DNA of 64,000 bases from Heterohyrax brucei (lineage: Eukaryota; Chordata; Mammalia; Hyracoidea; Procaviidae): positions 68,436,351 through 68,500,350 of the forward strand of contig CM053162.1 of NCBI GenBank assembly GCA_028571685.1, read 5' to 3'. The notes below the pieces were generated by a model. It saw only the letters and a list, made by a program, of their open reading frames with translations. It was not told the DNA's origin and ran no database searches. The position numbers and the translations under genes are program-made. Position 1 is the first letter of the stretch; the number at the start of each line of letters is the position of its first letter. This document shows positions 42,416 through 53,585 of this stretch, piece after piece.

Positions 42416-44924
42416 CTGGGGCAGGGGCGAGGAAACAACTCATTCCATAGTATCCAGCTTTTGTGTGCGTATGATGCAACCGAACACACGAAGGCTTGGG
42501 TAAGTTACCAACAGTGAGCATGTACTCTTTCTTTCTCGTTCAGGGGAAGGCTATTTTTCTTCCAACCACTGAACAAATTGGGGATAAGGAAGTTCTAGAA
42601 TTTCCTTTGCTTGGTATGACTTTGACCATGAATCAGTAACAGTGGACGGGAGGCTGTCTTGAGAATACCGCGAAGGTGTGGGTTAGTGCTTATCAAGACA
42701 AGAGGAACAGAGGCATGGACAATCAGGGTTCTTCACAGAAGTCAGTAACATCCACTCCTTCTGGAGAAAGGGTGGTGCCTCCAGGGCACTGATGAATGCT
42801 ATCAAGAGACAATGGATGTTGGATGAACCACAAAGATATCTTCAATAAAATGTACTACTATTATCGTGCTTTTGTTATTAGTATATGTATCTTTATAACA
42901 GACATTGAGTGACGGCATTGCTGTTTTGCACAGCTGGTTAGATGCAACAAAACATTGGAAGGAGAGAAGGAGACAGAGTATGCAGTCCTGACTGTCAGCC
43001 TTTGACCTTCTCTAGCATATATATATCAAACTCAGTAAAACTGTGGACTCTAGTTACTCCATGTTTTTAAAGATGTCTTATATTTGTTAGATGATTATCT
43101 TGTAGTAGCTTTGAGATCGGTGACAGTTAGGTTTACCCTAGAACTGGGTCAGTGTTCACGGCGGATGAAGTTTTCCCCTGACACCAAACATTGTCAACAT
43201 TACCTTAGAATTTTTAGGGAGGCTTTTTCTCCCCATTGGTTCCAAGATCATTCCAACACTTGGGAAAACAGCTGTTGAAGGAGTTGTCAATTTGTCCCAG
43301 CATTTAGTGAAACAAGAGACATTTTTAGTTGTGCTGTGATCTAGAATCACTTCTTGAATCACTGAGAACTTATTCTCAACGTGATTAAAGTATCCAGAGG
43401 CAGGGTAAATGCTCTTAATGCCAATTTATTTTACTTAATATGATATATTTAGGTCCTGAAGTTTCTTCATGAAATAGCAAAGTCTCATCAAGGTGGGTTT
43501 CTAAGGAGGTAACTCATATAAAGGGAATTTGCGTTTCTTGACCCTTCAGATAAAGGTACTCTTATAGTTGAAATGCTTCTTAATATACTTACAAAGCCAC
43601 CGTTTTGGAAACACAGGGACTGAATCCAAATATTAACTCTGGATGACTTGATGTTACCTCAATTACTCCTGAAAAATCAATTTCTCAATCTAAGAAAGGA
43701 AAAATCAATTAATTAAAATAGGAACTTTAACCCTCCAAGAGCTCAGAATTTTATATATTTTAGATTTCAGCTTAAAATAATCTACTTCAATATCCTCAAG
43801 AGAGTGTAACAAATGAGTTTGATTGAATTTATAGCAAAGCTATACAGCAAGATAGGATTATTTTTGTCTGTATTTATAATTTGTTAGGTCATATACTAAA
43901 ATTCTTTCAAGACTCTCAAGACTCCCAGAATTAATGCTTTGCCACGTTTTTAAAATCTGGAAAAAAAAAAAGGCTAAATTTATCCTTTGCACAACAATCC
44001 TCCCTTAAAAAATAAAAAAGACATCATTCTTCTCATTGCTAACATTGAATTCACACATCAAATTTTGGCATAGTTAAAAATATCTATTGAATGAATATGA
44101 AATATGAGGGTGTTTATCCCCCAGTTTTGTCTTAACTCACATCAAGTCATAGCTTTCTTTTTTCCCTTCTTTGTTCATGTACACCTACTTAGAACCTACT
44201 GTCTGCTGGAATCCAATGACAATCAGGCCTAGTTAAAACACTTTAGCTTAGCTGTTATCTTTATGCCCCCTGTAGAGGAAGTCCGTGCTTACTGTGCTAG
44301 CAATTGCCTTCTGGTTATGGGAGCCTGATTGGGATCAGAAAATACTCTCATTTATATACCTGAGGTTTCTAATAAAAGGCAAACTGAAGAATTGACTTCC
44401 ACTGCACATGCACACACACAGACTAAAACATTTTACCAATAAAATCCACCTCCTGCTTCTCTGGGCTTGTAACATCAGTATGCAGAGACAAACCTGTGCA
44501 GGCATGCTAAGAGAAGAGGGTTGTACCTTTTATCAAAGAGTTGGAAGACAGACTGGAATGCATCTGCTTCTGTAACCAGCAGATGGTGCTTTTAGTAATA
44601 AAGTTAGGAGGTTACTAGAATGTCTGTTCTATAGCATTTTTTTAGATATAACTAGCCAGAAGTGAGAAAAAAAGATAACGTTTTGTTAAAACGTGAAACA
44701 ATGTCCCTATTTTTATTATTATTATTGTTATCATGTGTACTTACAAGACTCAGGAGAGCTTTTCTGATACACCCACCACGTATCCACAAAATAATGAGAG
44801 AGCTGAAGTATCAAGAAAATTAAAGTCAACAGAAGTAAAATATCCCAAGAATTTACTTATATGCTCTAAGTTTATACACCCATTGGTGTCATGTCTACTC
44901 TGGTTCATCCAAGCCTCCAAGTGT
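42416..44924. other. Unassigned, no gene seen
   Basis: About 2.5 kb with no clear repeat or exon. Short homopolymers (A11 near 43,960) and small AT-rich runs only. It is the longest stretch in the window without a recognisable transposon. Confidence 0.45.
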
Positions 44925-45112
44925 CAATGAGTCGGATCTGACTCATGGCGACCCTAGAGGCCAGAGTAAAACTGCCCTCTAGAGTATTCACAGGGACCCT
45001 GTAAGACAGAGTAGAACAGCCTGATAAGGTTTCCAAGGAGCAGCTGATGGATTTAAACTGCTGACTTTTTGACGAGGAGGCCCAGCTTATAACCACTATG
45101 TTACCAAGGCTG
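44925..45112 (-). mobile_element. AfroSINE pair, antisense, composite
   Basis: TGAGTCGGATCTGACTCATG and GTAAAACTGCCCTCTAGAGT belong to one reversed tail/body, then CAGGGACCCTGTAAGACAGA with AGCAGCTGATGGATTTAAAC starts a second, ending at a reversed head ATAACCACTATGTTACCAAG. It looks like two partial antisense copies fused or one insertion into another. Confidence 0.8.
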
Positions 45113-45377
45113 GCCTGTGTTTCTACAGTTGGAATAATTTCATTGCCTGCATAATATTCATTATAGGTGAATTTCGATATGTTGCTTTAACTCTTGTTGG
45201 CTTGGTAACATGTTTTCCTGTGTGAATAATAATCCTACATATTACATTAAAAAAAATCTATTAATCCTGTAGGGAAAATGACCATGGATGATGGATTCTG
45301 GACTCCTAATCACAACATTTTGAAAGTCACCCTTGCTCTTGGCACATTTTATTTTATCTCTTGGCTGGCTGGCTGGC

Positions 45378-45590
45378 TTACCCTGGTGGTGTAGTGGTTA
45401 AGTGCTGTTACTGCTAACTAAAAGTCTGGCAGAGTGAATCCACCAGGATCTTCTTGGAAACTATGGGGCCATTTTACTCTGTCCTATAGGGTCACTCTGA
45501 GTTGGAAATGACTCAACAGCAGTGGGTTTTGTTTTGTAGAGTCACTCTGAGTCAGAATCAAATTGATGGCAACAGGTTTTGGTTATCCTT
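45378..45590 (+). mobile_element. AfroSINE with a doubled tail
   Basis: The element runs from ACCCTGGTGGTGTAGTGGTT to the tail CAACAGCAGTGGGTTTTGTT. A second tail piece follows at 45,537-45,590 (GAGTCACTCTGAGTCAGAAT, then GATGGCAACAGGTTTTGGTT). Either a second 5'-truncated copy inserted at the end of the first, or the tail was duplicated. Confidence 0.85.
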
Positions 45591-46754
45591 ACTTAATTGT
45601 ATTATGTTCTTCTGGCCAACCACTTCAAATAATTTTTAGATAGCAACTGCTCTAAAATAAGTGTGTAAATAAGTAGTAGGCATCATGTTAATAATAGGAA
45701 TTTCCATTTTTAAGGAGTTAGACGGGAAACTAACATGAGTTTGTCAGCCCAGAAGAACTTGTAGCTCATATTTGAGGTCCTCACGAGGGTACGAAAAGTC
45801 TCCTTGTCCTTCACAGTCTTTACCTAGGTGAGAACTACACTGTGGGAAGTTAAGGGTGTTGATCAGACAACCCTATAAGTCACCTGACCAGCTGAAACCT
45901 GGAAACCCACAACCACTTTCATTCTTATGGGTTTGACCCTTTGATCCCTTGTTAAAAGGTCATTAAACCTGCAGGCAATCACAGCTTTCTCTCTCCTTTT
46001 GACTTGTCTGTGAAGGACCTTGGCAGATCTAATGAAACTAAGGAAAAGAAAGAGTAGAGGCCCCAGGGCACCTATTTCTTGGAAAAGGCAGAACATAACA
46101 GATGCAGCAAGACAGAGGGTGAAAGGGGAACTTGAGGCTTCTAGGGCCATTTCCCCGATGATAGCCAGCAGGTGGGTAGTGATGCTGGTTCCTTTCCCTC
46201 TTCCTATTCATTGAAAGTTAGTGGAAGAGAAACCTGTCTCCTAAGTGGGCAATATCAGAGATGATGCTATCTTACGGCTTTCATAAAAACCAACAACGTT
46301 CATATGTCTAGGTTTTCAAATAGATTTAACAGAGTACTTGAATGTTTGCCTTTGGGGATGAATAACATACCATCCATAGACAACAAATCTTGATATTCAC
46401 AGTCACCAACATGTATATATTGTGGTGATTTGAAAACATAGGTACCAAACTGAAAACATTGTCCTTCATCCCCAAAAGGCTATTGTGTTTGAAGTGAATT
46501 GGGCTGAAGGAGCTACGGTTGTGCAGCTAATTCCTACAGTTGTGCAGGAACATTCAAAGCCTGCACACTGTAAAATCGGGTGTATTGGCTCTTAAATTTC
46601 CAAATCTCTATAGAATTTATTTCTGTAAGCTGTAGGAAGAGGTATTATAAGGACTAGTTTGAAAACTGTTCAAGATTTCCCCATGGTGTCTGAATTATCT
46701 CCCTAACCCCTCCAGTAGGACCCATTTCGGGTTGAAGAAGTGGATCTGACCAAC
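45591..46754. other. Unassigned, no gene seen
   Basis: A minus-strand frame of 95 residues at 45,863-46,150 has a hydrophobic middle and a basic end, but no recognisable product. No repeat is recognised with confidence. Confidence 0.4.
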
Positions 46755-46908
46755 ACACTGCCATTGAGTCATTGCTGACCCATAGAGACCCTGTAGACAG
46801 AGTAGAACTGCTCCGTAGAGCTTCCAAGGAGCCCCTAATAGATTCAAACTTCCCATCTTTTGATTATTATCTGCAGCACCGAACCACTGCACCACCACTG
46901 CCCGGTCC
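46755..46908 (-). mobile_element. AfroSINE, antisense, nearly full length
   Basis: Reversed tail (CAACACACTGCCATTGAGTC), body (GAACTGCTCCGTAGAGCTTC) and reversed head ending GAACCACTGCACCACCACTG. Confidence 0.9.
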
Positions 46909-47015
46909 CGGTAGAATCATTGGTGTGAGTTCCAGCTTTTTTTCCCTTCCCCAAAAGCACAAACACCAATGCAGAGATTTCTCTCCTAGAGATGCACAAT
47001 TTGGGTTACTTTTAT

Positions 47016-47033
47016 AGACGGCACTTGGCTTGG
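47016..47033 (+). mobile_element. SINE stub, about 18 bp, with 7-base duplications
   Basis: AGACGGCACTTGGCTTGG, the last 18 bases of the CACTTGGC-type SINE, sits between two copies of CTTTTAT (47,009-47,015 and 47,034-47,040). The duplication is short, so chance is possible, but tail and flanks fit the pattern at 26,050. Confidence 0.65.
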
Positions 47034-47340
47034 CTTTTATTTTATTTATTTATTTTGTTGTTGTGGTTTATTTGTAGGGTATATCAGCTCCACTTTTAGC
47101 TGAATGGAAAAATGTTAGTTGTGAGTTGGCGTCGGAAACACGAGGCATCGATCACCAGAAAACAGCTACTTTCTCTTCATAATAACTTCATTAGGTAGCC
47201 TAAGCAGAAACAGGAATTAATTCAGTCTGAGTAATGTCTTGGGATCATCGATCACTACCAGTTGCTTGTGGGATAGTCCGAGGGAGAGACTGTGTTCTAA
47301 GGAGCAAGGGGATAAAAATAATATCTTGTACCTCATGACA

Positions 47341-47508
47341 GGAAACTCTGGTAGTGTAGTGGGTTAAGTGTAGCATCTGCTCGTCAAAGTGTCAGCAGTT
47401 CAAATCCACCAGTTGCTCCTTGGAAACTCTACAGGGGAGTTCTCCTCTGTCTACAGGGTCACTATGAGTTGGCCTTAACTCAGTGGCACTGGGTTTGGTT
47501 TGGGGTAG
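47341..47508 (+). mobile_element. AfroSINE, sense, nearly full length
   Basis: Blocks GGAAACTCTGGTAGTGTAGT, AAGTGTCAGCAGTTCAAATC, TGCTCCTTGGAAACTCTACA and tail TCACTATGAGTTGGCCTTAA, GTGGCACTGGGTTTGGTTTG. Confidence 0.93.
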
Positions 47509-47849
47509 GGTGATCCCCCAACGAGAGGCACTGGGAAAGCCTCAATGCCACTTCTGTGGTGTTTCTGCCCTAAATCTGTAGCTTCAGTCTGGTCACGAAA
47601 AGGTATCAGACCAACCTAAATTGAGGGATTTCTGCAACATAACTCACCAGTACTCATTCAAAGGGTCCATGTCATGACAAGAGCAGAAAATCGGAAGAGA
47701 TGTCAGAATCCTAAGAACATTAGACAGTTAAATACAGTGGGGGATGCCGGATGGGGTCCTACAGCTGAAAAAGAACATTCACGGGAAGCTGGTGGAATTC
47801 AAATAGTGTTTGTCAAACAGTCAATAATGTTGCAGCAATATTGGTTTCC

Positions 47850-47935
47850 AGGCCCCTGCACACAGGGTCTGCACATGGGGTCAGTATGAGTTAGAATTGA
47901 CTGAATGATAACTATTTGTTGATTTTGTTTGGTTT
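47850..47935 (+). mobile_element. AfroSINE 3' fragment
   Basis: Tail only: GGGGTCAGTATGAGTTAGAA, TTGACTGAATGATAACTATT and TTTGTTTGGTTTTATC. Confidence 0.75.
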
Positions 47936-47949
47936 TATCATTATTCTAT

Positions 47950-48150
47950 GGCTGCATAAAGAAGTCCCAGTGGTACAATGATTAAGTTTGGCCACCAATC
48001 ACAAAGTTAGTGGTTTGAATCCACCAGCAGCTCAGCGGGAGAAAAGACCTGGTAATCTGCTCTCATAAAGGCTACGCCCTATGAACCCCTATGGGGTAGT
48101 TCTGCTCTGTTCTATAGGGTTGTTAGGAGTTGGCATCAGTGGCACACAAC
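47950..48150 (+). mobile_element. AfroSINE, long body variant, sense
   Basis: Head (GAAGTCCCAGTGGTACAATG), TTAGTGGTTTGAATCCACCA, a long-variant core (CGGGAGAAAAGACCTGGTAA, TCTGCTCTCATAAAGGCTAC) and a tail ending CAACAAAACAACAACA, an RTE-like terminal repeat. Confidence 0.88.
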
Positions 48151-49194
48151 AAAACAACAACATGATTTTATAAGCTGTTACCATTTGGAGAAGCTAGGTG
48201 AATGTGTATGGAAATGCTGCAATTGTTTTGCAATGTTTCTGTAACTCTTAAACTCTTTCATAATAAAAAGATTTTTAAAAAGAGCAGACAGATATTGAAA
48301 TAACCCGTAACACTCAGAATTTTACAGAAATCAGTCAGATTTACCTTAGCCTTCCAGTGTTAGTGCTCATGAATCTTTTTATTAGTCTAGCTTCAAATGA
48401 GAATTCACTGATGAACAGAGGAGACTGTTAGCATCCTTTAAGGAATCGTTCATTTAGAAATTATAATAATAACCAAAGTTTGCAAAGAACAGAGCCTACT
48501 TGCCGCTCAGATGAATTGATCACCTATCCTATGTCAAGTCACAATGATATTAAGAAAGCACATGATTAGATTAGGGCTCTGTTTCTTGAAAACGGTAGTT
48601 ATATTTTCCAGGTGTCATTTTAATTTTCAGCCAAAGGGTAATGTGATCTGCAGCATTTCTGTGAAAGTTTTTGGCCTGAGTTTGCTTTCTGAGGGTGCTC
48701 TTTTAAAACAAGAAATATCTAGTTTGAGCTGTCTGCATTTCTCAGGTGTGTCAGAGACAACAAGTTAAAAATACACCATTTATGCTGATTGATTTCCCAT
48801 ATAAACATGTTTAAATAAAATTTGGACATGTATGTATTAAGACATTTTTAAAAAATGTGAATAAAACAGGGAAATAATAAAATAGCTATTATAGGTACAG
48901 AGGAAATAAAATCCTTTATAAGTTTATTAACACGGTCACCAAACTTAAGGCTATTTTATTTTGATGGCTTTAGGTATAAGGCTCCCCCAGCCCCATAGGC
49001 AATGTGCACTCAGTGGTTTTAAGTTTTTTGTTGTGAGGAACAGAAATAAAACCAATAACTGGAATTCATTTCTGGAAAGGCTCAGAGCAGCTTGCTTCCC
49101 TACCTCCCACTGGCCCCACTGCAGCCACGTACTGGCTGTTTGTGTTGTCTGATAGTTTCCTTATCTTACGAGAATGATCTGCAGAGCTTCGTCT
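48151..49194. other. Unassigned, no gene seen
   Basis: No repeat or exon recognised. A short polyadenylation-like CATAATAAAAAG lies near 48,260 but there is no transcript evidence. Confidence 0.4.
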
Positions 49195-49525
49195 AATTGG
49201 AGCCGTGGTGGTTCAATGGTAGCATTCCTGCCTTCCATGCTGGAGACCCTAGTTTGGTTCCCAGCCAAAGCAGCTACTGGGAAGCCTCCACCTCTTCATC
49301 CACGGCGGCTTGCACACTGCTGTAAGGTTTTGAGGAGGTCTCAGCAGTGCCTGTGGACTAGGAAGAAAGATCTAGCAATCTGTTTCCAGAAATCAGACAG
49401 TGAAATGCCATGGACCATGAGAACATGACCCACAGCTAATGAGGGAGCTGGACTGGGTTTGTTTCCTTCCCTTGCTCATGGGTCACCATGAACTGGCATG
49501 ACTTCACAGTAGTGAGCAATGATTG
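49195..49525 (+). mobile_element. SINE with tRNA-Gly head and RTE-like core and tail
   Basis: The head GTGGTGGTTCAATGGTAGCA, CCTGCCTTCCATGCTGGAGA, then CCCTAGTTTGGTTCCCAGCC reads like tRNA-Gly(GCC), with A-box-like TGGTTCAATGG and a decayed B box. The middle (ACTAGGAAGAAAGATCTAGC, AATCTGTTTCCAGAAATCAG) is the reverse complement of the RTE 5' region at 19,255-19,300. The tail (GGGTCACCATGAACTGGCAT, GACTTCACAGTAGTGAG) is RTE-like. It is not a functional tRNA: the acceptor arms do not pair. Confidence 0.85.
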
Positions 49526-50507
49526 TGGGAATATTAGCAGACATGTCAACAAAGACAATACAGGGAGAAAAGAGGGCTCTTTATGGTGTGGGATAGTCTA
49601 GAAACATAGGGAGAAGTTTTATAGGATTTGGGAAATGACATATTAGGTCTATATAAAAGAGTTAATGAAATTTCGTAACAATAAAGTCAGAAAAGCTGAA
49701 GGAATCCATCAGGAGTGTTTTAATAGAAGACATCAAATAATACAAAATATTTATTTTAAATTGTATTAGAAATAATAATGACAGAAAATCTTGCTTCTTA
49801 ACTAGAAGATACTTATTGAGTAAGAGATCATTTCATTTTCCTTGGGATCAGTTATGAGAGGCAGAGGACTACACAGATGATAATCACAGCATAGTTTTTT
49901 TAGAGTGCTAACTGATTCTCATCTGATAGAATTCGTGGATTACCATATACTTGTTTTGCCTTTTTTTATCAAGTCACACTGTTTCATGAAATTTACCTCA
50001 AGCTATCAAATATTTTGAAATGTGTTTCTGAATATTTATATAGTATACTTGCTTGTACAGTACAAAGGTTTGTGTAAGTTATCTGCTGTGTTTTTGTTTC
50101 TTACATCAGTTTCAACTTTTCCTTTTTGAAAGTAAAACTGATATGAATATCAGTGCTGTTTATTATTTACCCAGCTGAACTATTTCTTATCACTAAATGT
50201 AGAATTACTAATTAGGTATAGCCAGAATGTGTGTAGTATTACCTCACTCCCCTGAAGGAAGACAAGAACATATGTATGCTTCTAACCCTGGTGTGTGAGT
50301 ATTTGCTTTACTGCTTAGCAACTCTTGCCAACTCCGCAGTGACATTTAAAACATGTATGCCACTATAATTGTAAGACAATAATATTTCATTGTTTCAACC
50401 TGCATTCAAAAAGCATCATTTGAAATTTAATTGATGCATGATTTTTGTAGTTTCACTTTTAAGCTCAAGGATTATTTTTTTAAAAATATTTCTGATGTTT
50501 ACTCTCT
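49526..50507. other. Unassigned, AT-rich, no gene seen
   Basis: About 1 kb without recognised repeat or exon. Confidence 0.45.
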
Positions 50508-51045
50508 TAGTCTTCTAGTGCTACTATAGATGAAGAATCATAAATGTGTGGCTTTAATAAACAGAAATGTACTTTTACACACTTTAGGAGGCTAGAAGTC
50601 CAAACCCAGGGTGCCAGCTCTAGAGGGTACCTTGACTCTCTGGTGGCCCTGGAGGAAGGCCTTTGTCTCTTCTCATTTTCTGTCTATAGCTCATCGTGTG
50701 GTATGGCATCTGTCTTCCCCCACCTCTGCTTGCTTCTCTGTACCTAATCTGTTTGATTTATGTTTTAAAGGAGATCAAATATACCTGTACTGTCTCATAA
50801 GTGCTATTGCTGCGAGCCAAAAGGTTGGCAGTTTGAATGTGCCAGGTGCTCCTTGAAAATGCTATAGGGCCATTCTATTCTGTCCTGTAGGGTTGCTGTG
50901 AGTCAGCAGTGACTCAGTGGTGGTGTGTTTTTGGTCTCGTTAACATGAAAAAGAAAACGCATTCCTAAATAGAATTATAACCATAAGTATAGGGATTAAA
51001 ACTAACAATGCACATTTTAAGGAGACACAATTTAATCAATATCAT
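50508..51045 (-). mobile_element. MaLR-like LTR, antisense, split by a SINE
   Basis: The left part begins CTCTTAGTCTTCTAGTGCTA and holds GAGGCTAGAAGTCCAAACCC. The right part (50,936-51,045) has AAGGAGACACAATTTAATCA near the end. The SINE at 50,795-50,935 interrupts it. The LTR end is not precise. Confidence 0.72.
50795..50935 (+). mobile_element. AfroSINE inside an LTR, 5'-truncated
   Basis: Starts at AAGTGCTATTGCTGCGAGCC, continues with GGTTGGCAGTTTGAATGTGC, body (GGTGCTCCTTGAAAATGCTA) and tail GGTTGCTGTGAGTCAGCAGT. Confidence 0.9.
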
Positions 51046-51059
51046 TAACAGGTCACTTC

Positions 51060-51190
51060 CTGTGACTTGTTCTGAAAAGCCCTTTCTATACATTACCTTC
51101 TTTGAACCTCACAGCGACTTAGTTGGCAGACATTGTCATTTCCCACTTAAAAATGAGAAATCAATATTTAGCTGTAACTTGCCTAAATTA
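51060..51190 (-). mobile_element. MIR-like SINE fragment
   Basis: The phrases CATTACCTTCTTTGAACCTC and GTCATTTCCCACTTAAAAAT, followed by GTAACTTGCCTAAATT, resemble MIR (TCATTTAACCCTCACAACAA and CCCATTTTACAGATGAGGAA in the family). The orientation and subfamily are uncertain. Confidence 0.5.
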
Positions 51191-51674
51191 AAGAAAAGGC
51201 AGTAAAAGCAGACACAACTATAACTTGTAATAATCTTTGATACTCAGAGATTAGTTCTTTCAGTGATAATTACTGCTAATAAATTTAAACTATATTTTAC
51301 TTCATAATTTAGTAAAATTTTCAACACAAAAATCTGTATTTCTATACAAAATTAGAAAATACTGGGCCCCCCCCAAAAGCTTTATTTCTTTATATTAATC
51401 ATATGTATGTTATTAAACAGGTGTACATAGCTGCTCCTACTTTTTCTAAATAACAGTGTGTTCTACCTGTGAATCTTTACAAATTAGTCTTCTACAACAG
51501 CAATCAAAGTTTCTATTTGAAAGTATATTTTAACAGTGTTTTAGAATTGAACCAACATGTTAGTATTACACATAGATCATTTTCAACTTAATAATAATGA
51601 AAACATGAACATATCATATACTTTTACAGATAAAGATTTCATTTTGCGTAATAATAGTCACAATGCTATTATCT
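51191..51674. other. Unassigned, AT-rich, no gene seen
   Basis: No recognised repeat or exon; a C8 run occurs near 51,366. Confidence 0.45.
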
Positions 51675-51880
51675 GCGTCCACGTTAGATCTGACTGGCGG
51701 CTCTTCACGCCTTACAGCACAGAACTGTCCCACAGGGTTTGCTCAGCTGCAGTCTTTACAGGAGGCGTGCTCCGAGCCTCTCTTACACGCAGCTCCTGGG
51801 CAGGTCGGAGCAGCTGGCCTTCAGGCTAGCAGTCAATCTGCAGGTTAACGGTGGAGTGAGAAGCATCTCTGTCACCTAGC
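51675..51880 (-). mobile_element. AfroSINE, long body variant, antisense
   Basis: Reversed tail (CGTCCACGTTAGATCTGACT), body (ACAGAACTGTCCCACAGGGT), the long-variant core (GCTGCAGTCTTTACAGGAGG) and reversed head ending AGTCAATCTGCAGGTTAACG. The plus-strand frames here are by-products. Confidence 0.75.
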
Positions 51881-53149
51881 GATCTCACGTTAAATCATGT
51901 ATCCTGTATGTTCTGGGTACTTTGCTGTCGATCTTCTCAAGAGGTCCAAGAGGAAGATACTATTCTCATCTCTAACTTAAAGATTCAAAAATTGAATCAA
52001 AACGATAGTAAGTGACTTCCCTACTGTTGTAGGAAATAAGTTATTATTTTGCATAATAACTTTAATTTTTAAAAATCTTTCATAATGTTAAAAGGGAAAA
52101 GTTTGAAAATTCCTAACTATAGTACAAACCTATTCTTAGAAAGTTAGGGCAGATATATACATTTTGTATGTATCAAAGGCTATAAAACAAGATTTGGTAT
52201 GCTAATATTTCTTTTTTTGTTAATCAGTATTTGAGCATGAATTGCATTTACCATATTAGATGATAGTTATTTTAAATGCTTTCATTGATGAGCCTTTTTT
52301 CATTGCACAATGTAGCACTGCAAAATGCAAAACAAACAAAATGTCCCTGGAATTCAAAGAGGGTTACAATTATACATATACTCTTTTACAACTTTTTCAT
52401 CGTTTGAACATTTAGGAAAACCACAGAAATAAATAGCTAGAAGCTTTTAATATTATAAATAAGCTTGATTTAAAATATGTATGAATATTTGATCCTTACA
52501 ATCATAATTTAGATTTACTGACATCCTAAAAAAATTACCTCTTTAGCAAAAAGAGGTTATGACAACTTAAACTGAGGACAGTTTAGAGATAGCGAGGGAA
52601 CTTAACAAAGCGGGCTAGCATTGCACACTGTGCTATAATCAGTCATCATTTTGCCAAAAACTTTTGTGTTTTTTTCATTAAAGTATGATTTTTGTTCATC
52701 AAAATGAGAGGGTAATGATGCATTGAAATATACAGAGTGTGATCTCCTAAGGAGTTCGATCGATACTCAGTCGTCTTCAGAGAATCATTGGGATTAGAGT
52801 TACTTTGTATTTGCACAGAAGGGTATAGATATCATTCAGAGATATGGCTCAAGAAAAACCTTCTGTCAAGAGTATTGGGAACAGTCAAAATAGAAGTGGG
52901 GAGACTGAGGGCAAGACTACCACACAGAGGATCATGACAGCCACGAGTTGTGAGAAGACTCACAGGCTAGTTCTTCAGTGAATATGGAAGGCGATGTGGA
53001 CACAAGAGCATCAGAAAGGCCGTTCACACATACCAGGCTGAAGGATAAAAGGCTGGGAAGCATACGACAGCAACAGATCCCAGGAGACGGCGTCATCATT
53101 TAAGGGAGTTCTCATGTAAACAGTCTCAGAATCTGCTTTTACGGATGTG
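51881..53149. other. Unassigned, no gene seen
   Basis: About 1.25 kb without recognised exon or repeat. The part after 52,850 is less AT-rich and borders the duplicated unit. Confidence 0.4.
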
Positions 53150-53430
53150 GTACTTTTAGCGATGGAGGCAAGGATGAGGACAGCATGAAGAGATGCTGCC
53201 TATTTTATTGATGGTGTCACTGCTCTTTACAAATTTGTTTTGCTCTCACTCTTACCGTGTAACATTGTCTCCTTCCCAAGGACTCTCTGCTACTTTTCCC
53301 AAACTTTCATCAGAGCAAATGTGTTTAGACTAATAGCTGATTTGACTATACGGAGTGACTTCAGTATTTGCTCAATATTCTCACTCCTAATGACTTTATG
53401 AGTCCAGAAACCAAGAGAAAAAGAAAAGAC
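53150..53430 (+). repeat. Unidentified repeat unit, copy A (uninterrupted)
   Basis: It matches, by eye at roughly three-quarters identity, the split copy at 54,862-54,966 plus 56,285-56,520. Shared blocks are AGAGATGCTGCCTA, CTCTCTGCTACTTTT, GGAGTGACTTCAGTATTTGC and AATGACTTTATGA. No ORF or family is recognised. Both copies are followed by an antisense AfroSINE. Confidence 0.8.
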
Positions 53431-53431
53431 A

Positions 53432-53585
53432 GACCTACTGCCCCTGAGTCGATTCTGACTCATAGTGACACTACAGAACAGAGTGGAGCTGCCCAGTAGA
53501 GTTTCCAAGCGGCACCCAGTAGATTTGAACTGCCATCCATTTGGTTGGCAGTCATAGCACTTAATCACTATGCCACCAGGGTTTC
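53432..53585 (-). mobile_element. AfroSINE, antisense, after copy A
   Basis: Reversed tail (CTACTGCCCCTGAGTCGATT), body (GGAGCTGCCCAGTAGAGTTT) and reversed head ending CACTATGCCACCAGGGTTTC. Its position matches that of the SINE after copy B. Confidence 0.92.

Noticed and set aside
45863-46150. 95-residue frame with hydrophobic centre
   Set aside because: No known family; the overlapping opposite-strand frame is also open, so the sequence is simply stop-poor.
49195-49266. tRNA-Gly gene
   Set aside because: The acceptor arms do not pair, the B box is decayed, and the sequence continues into a SINE body and tail.
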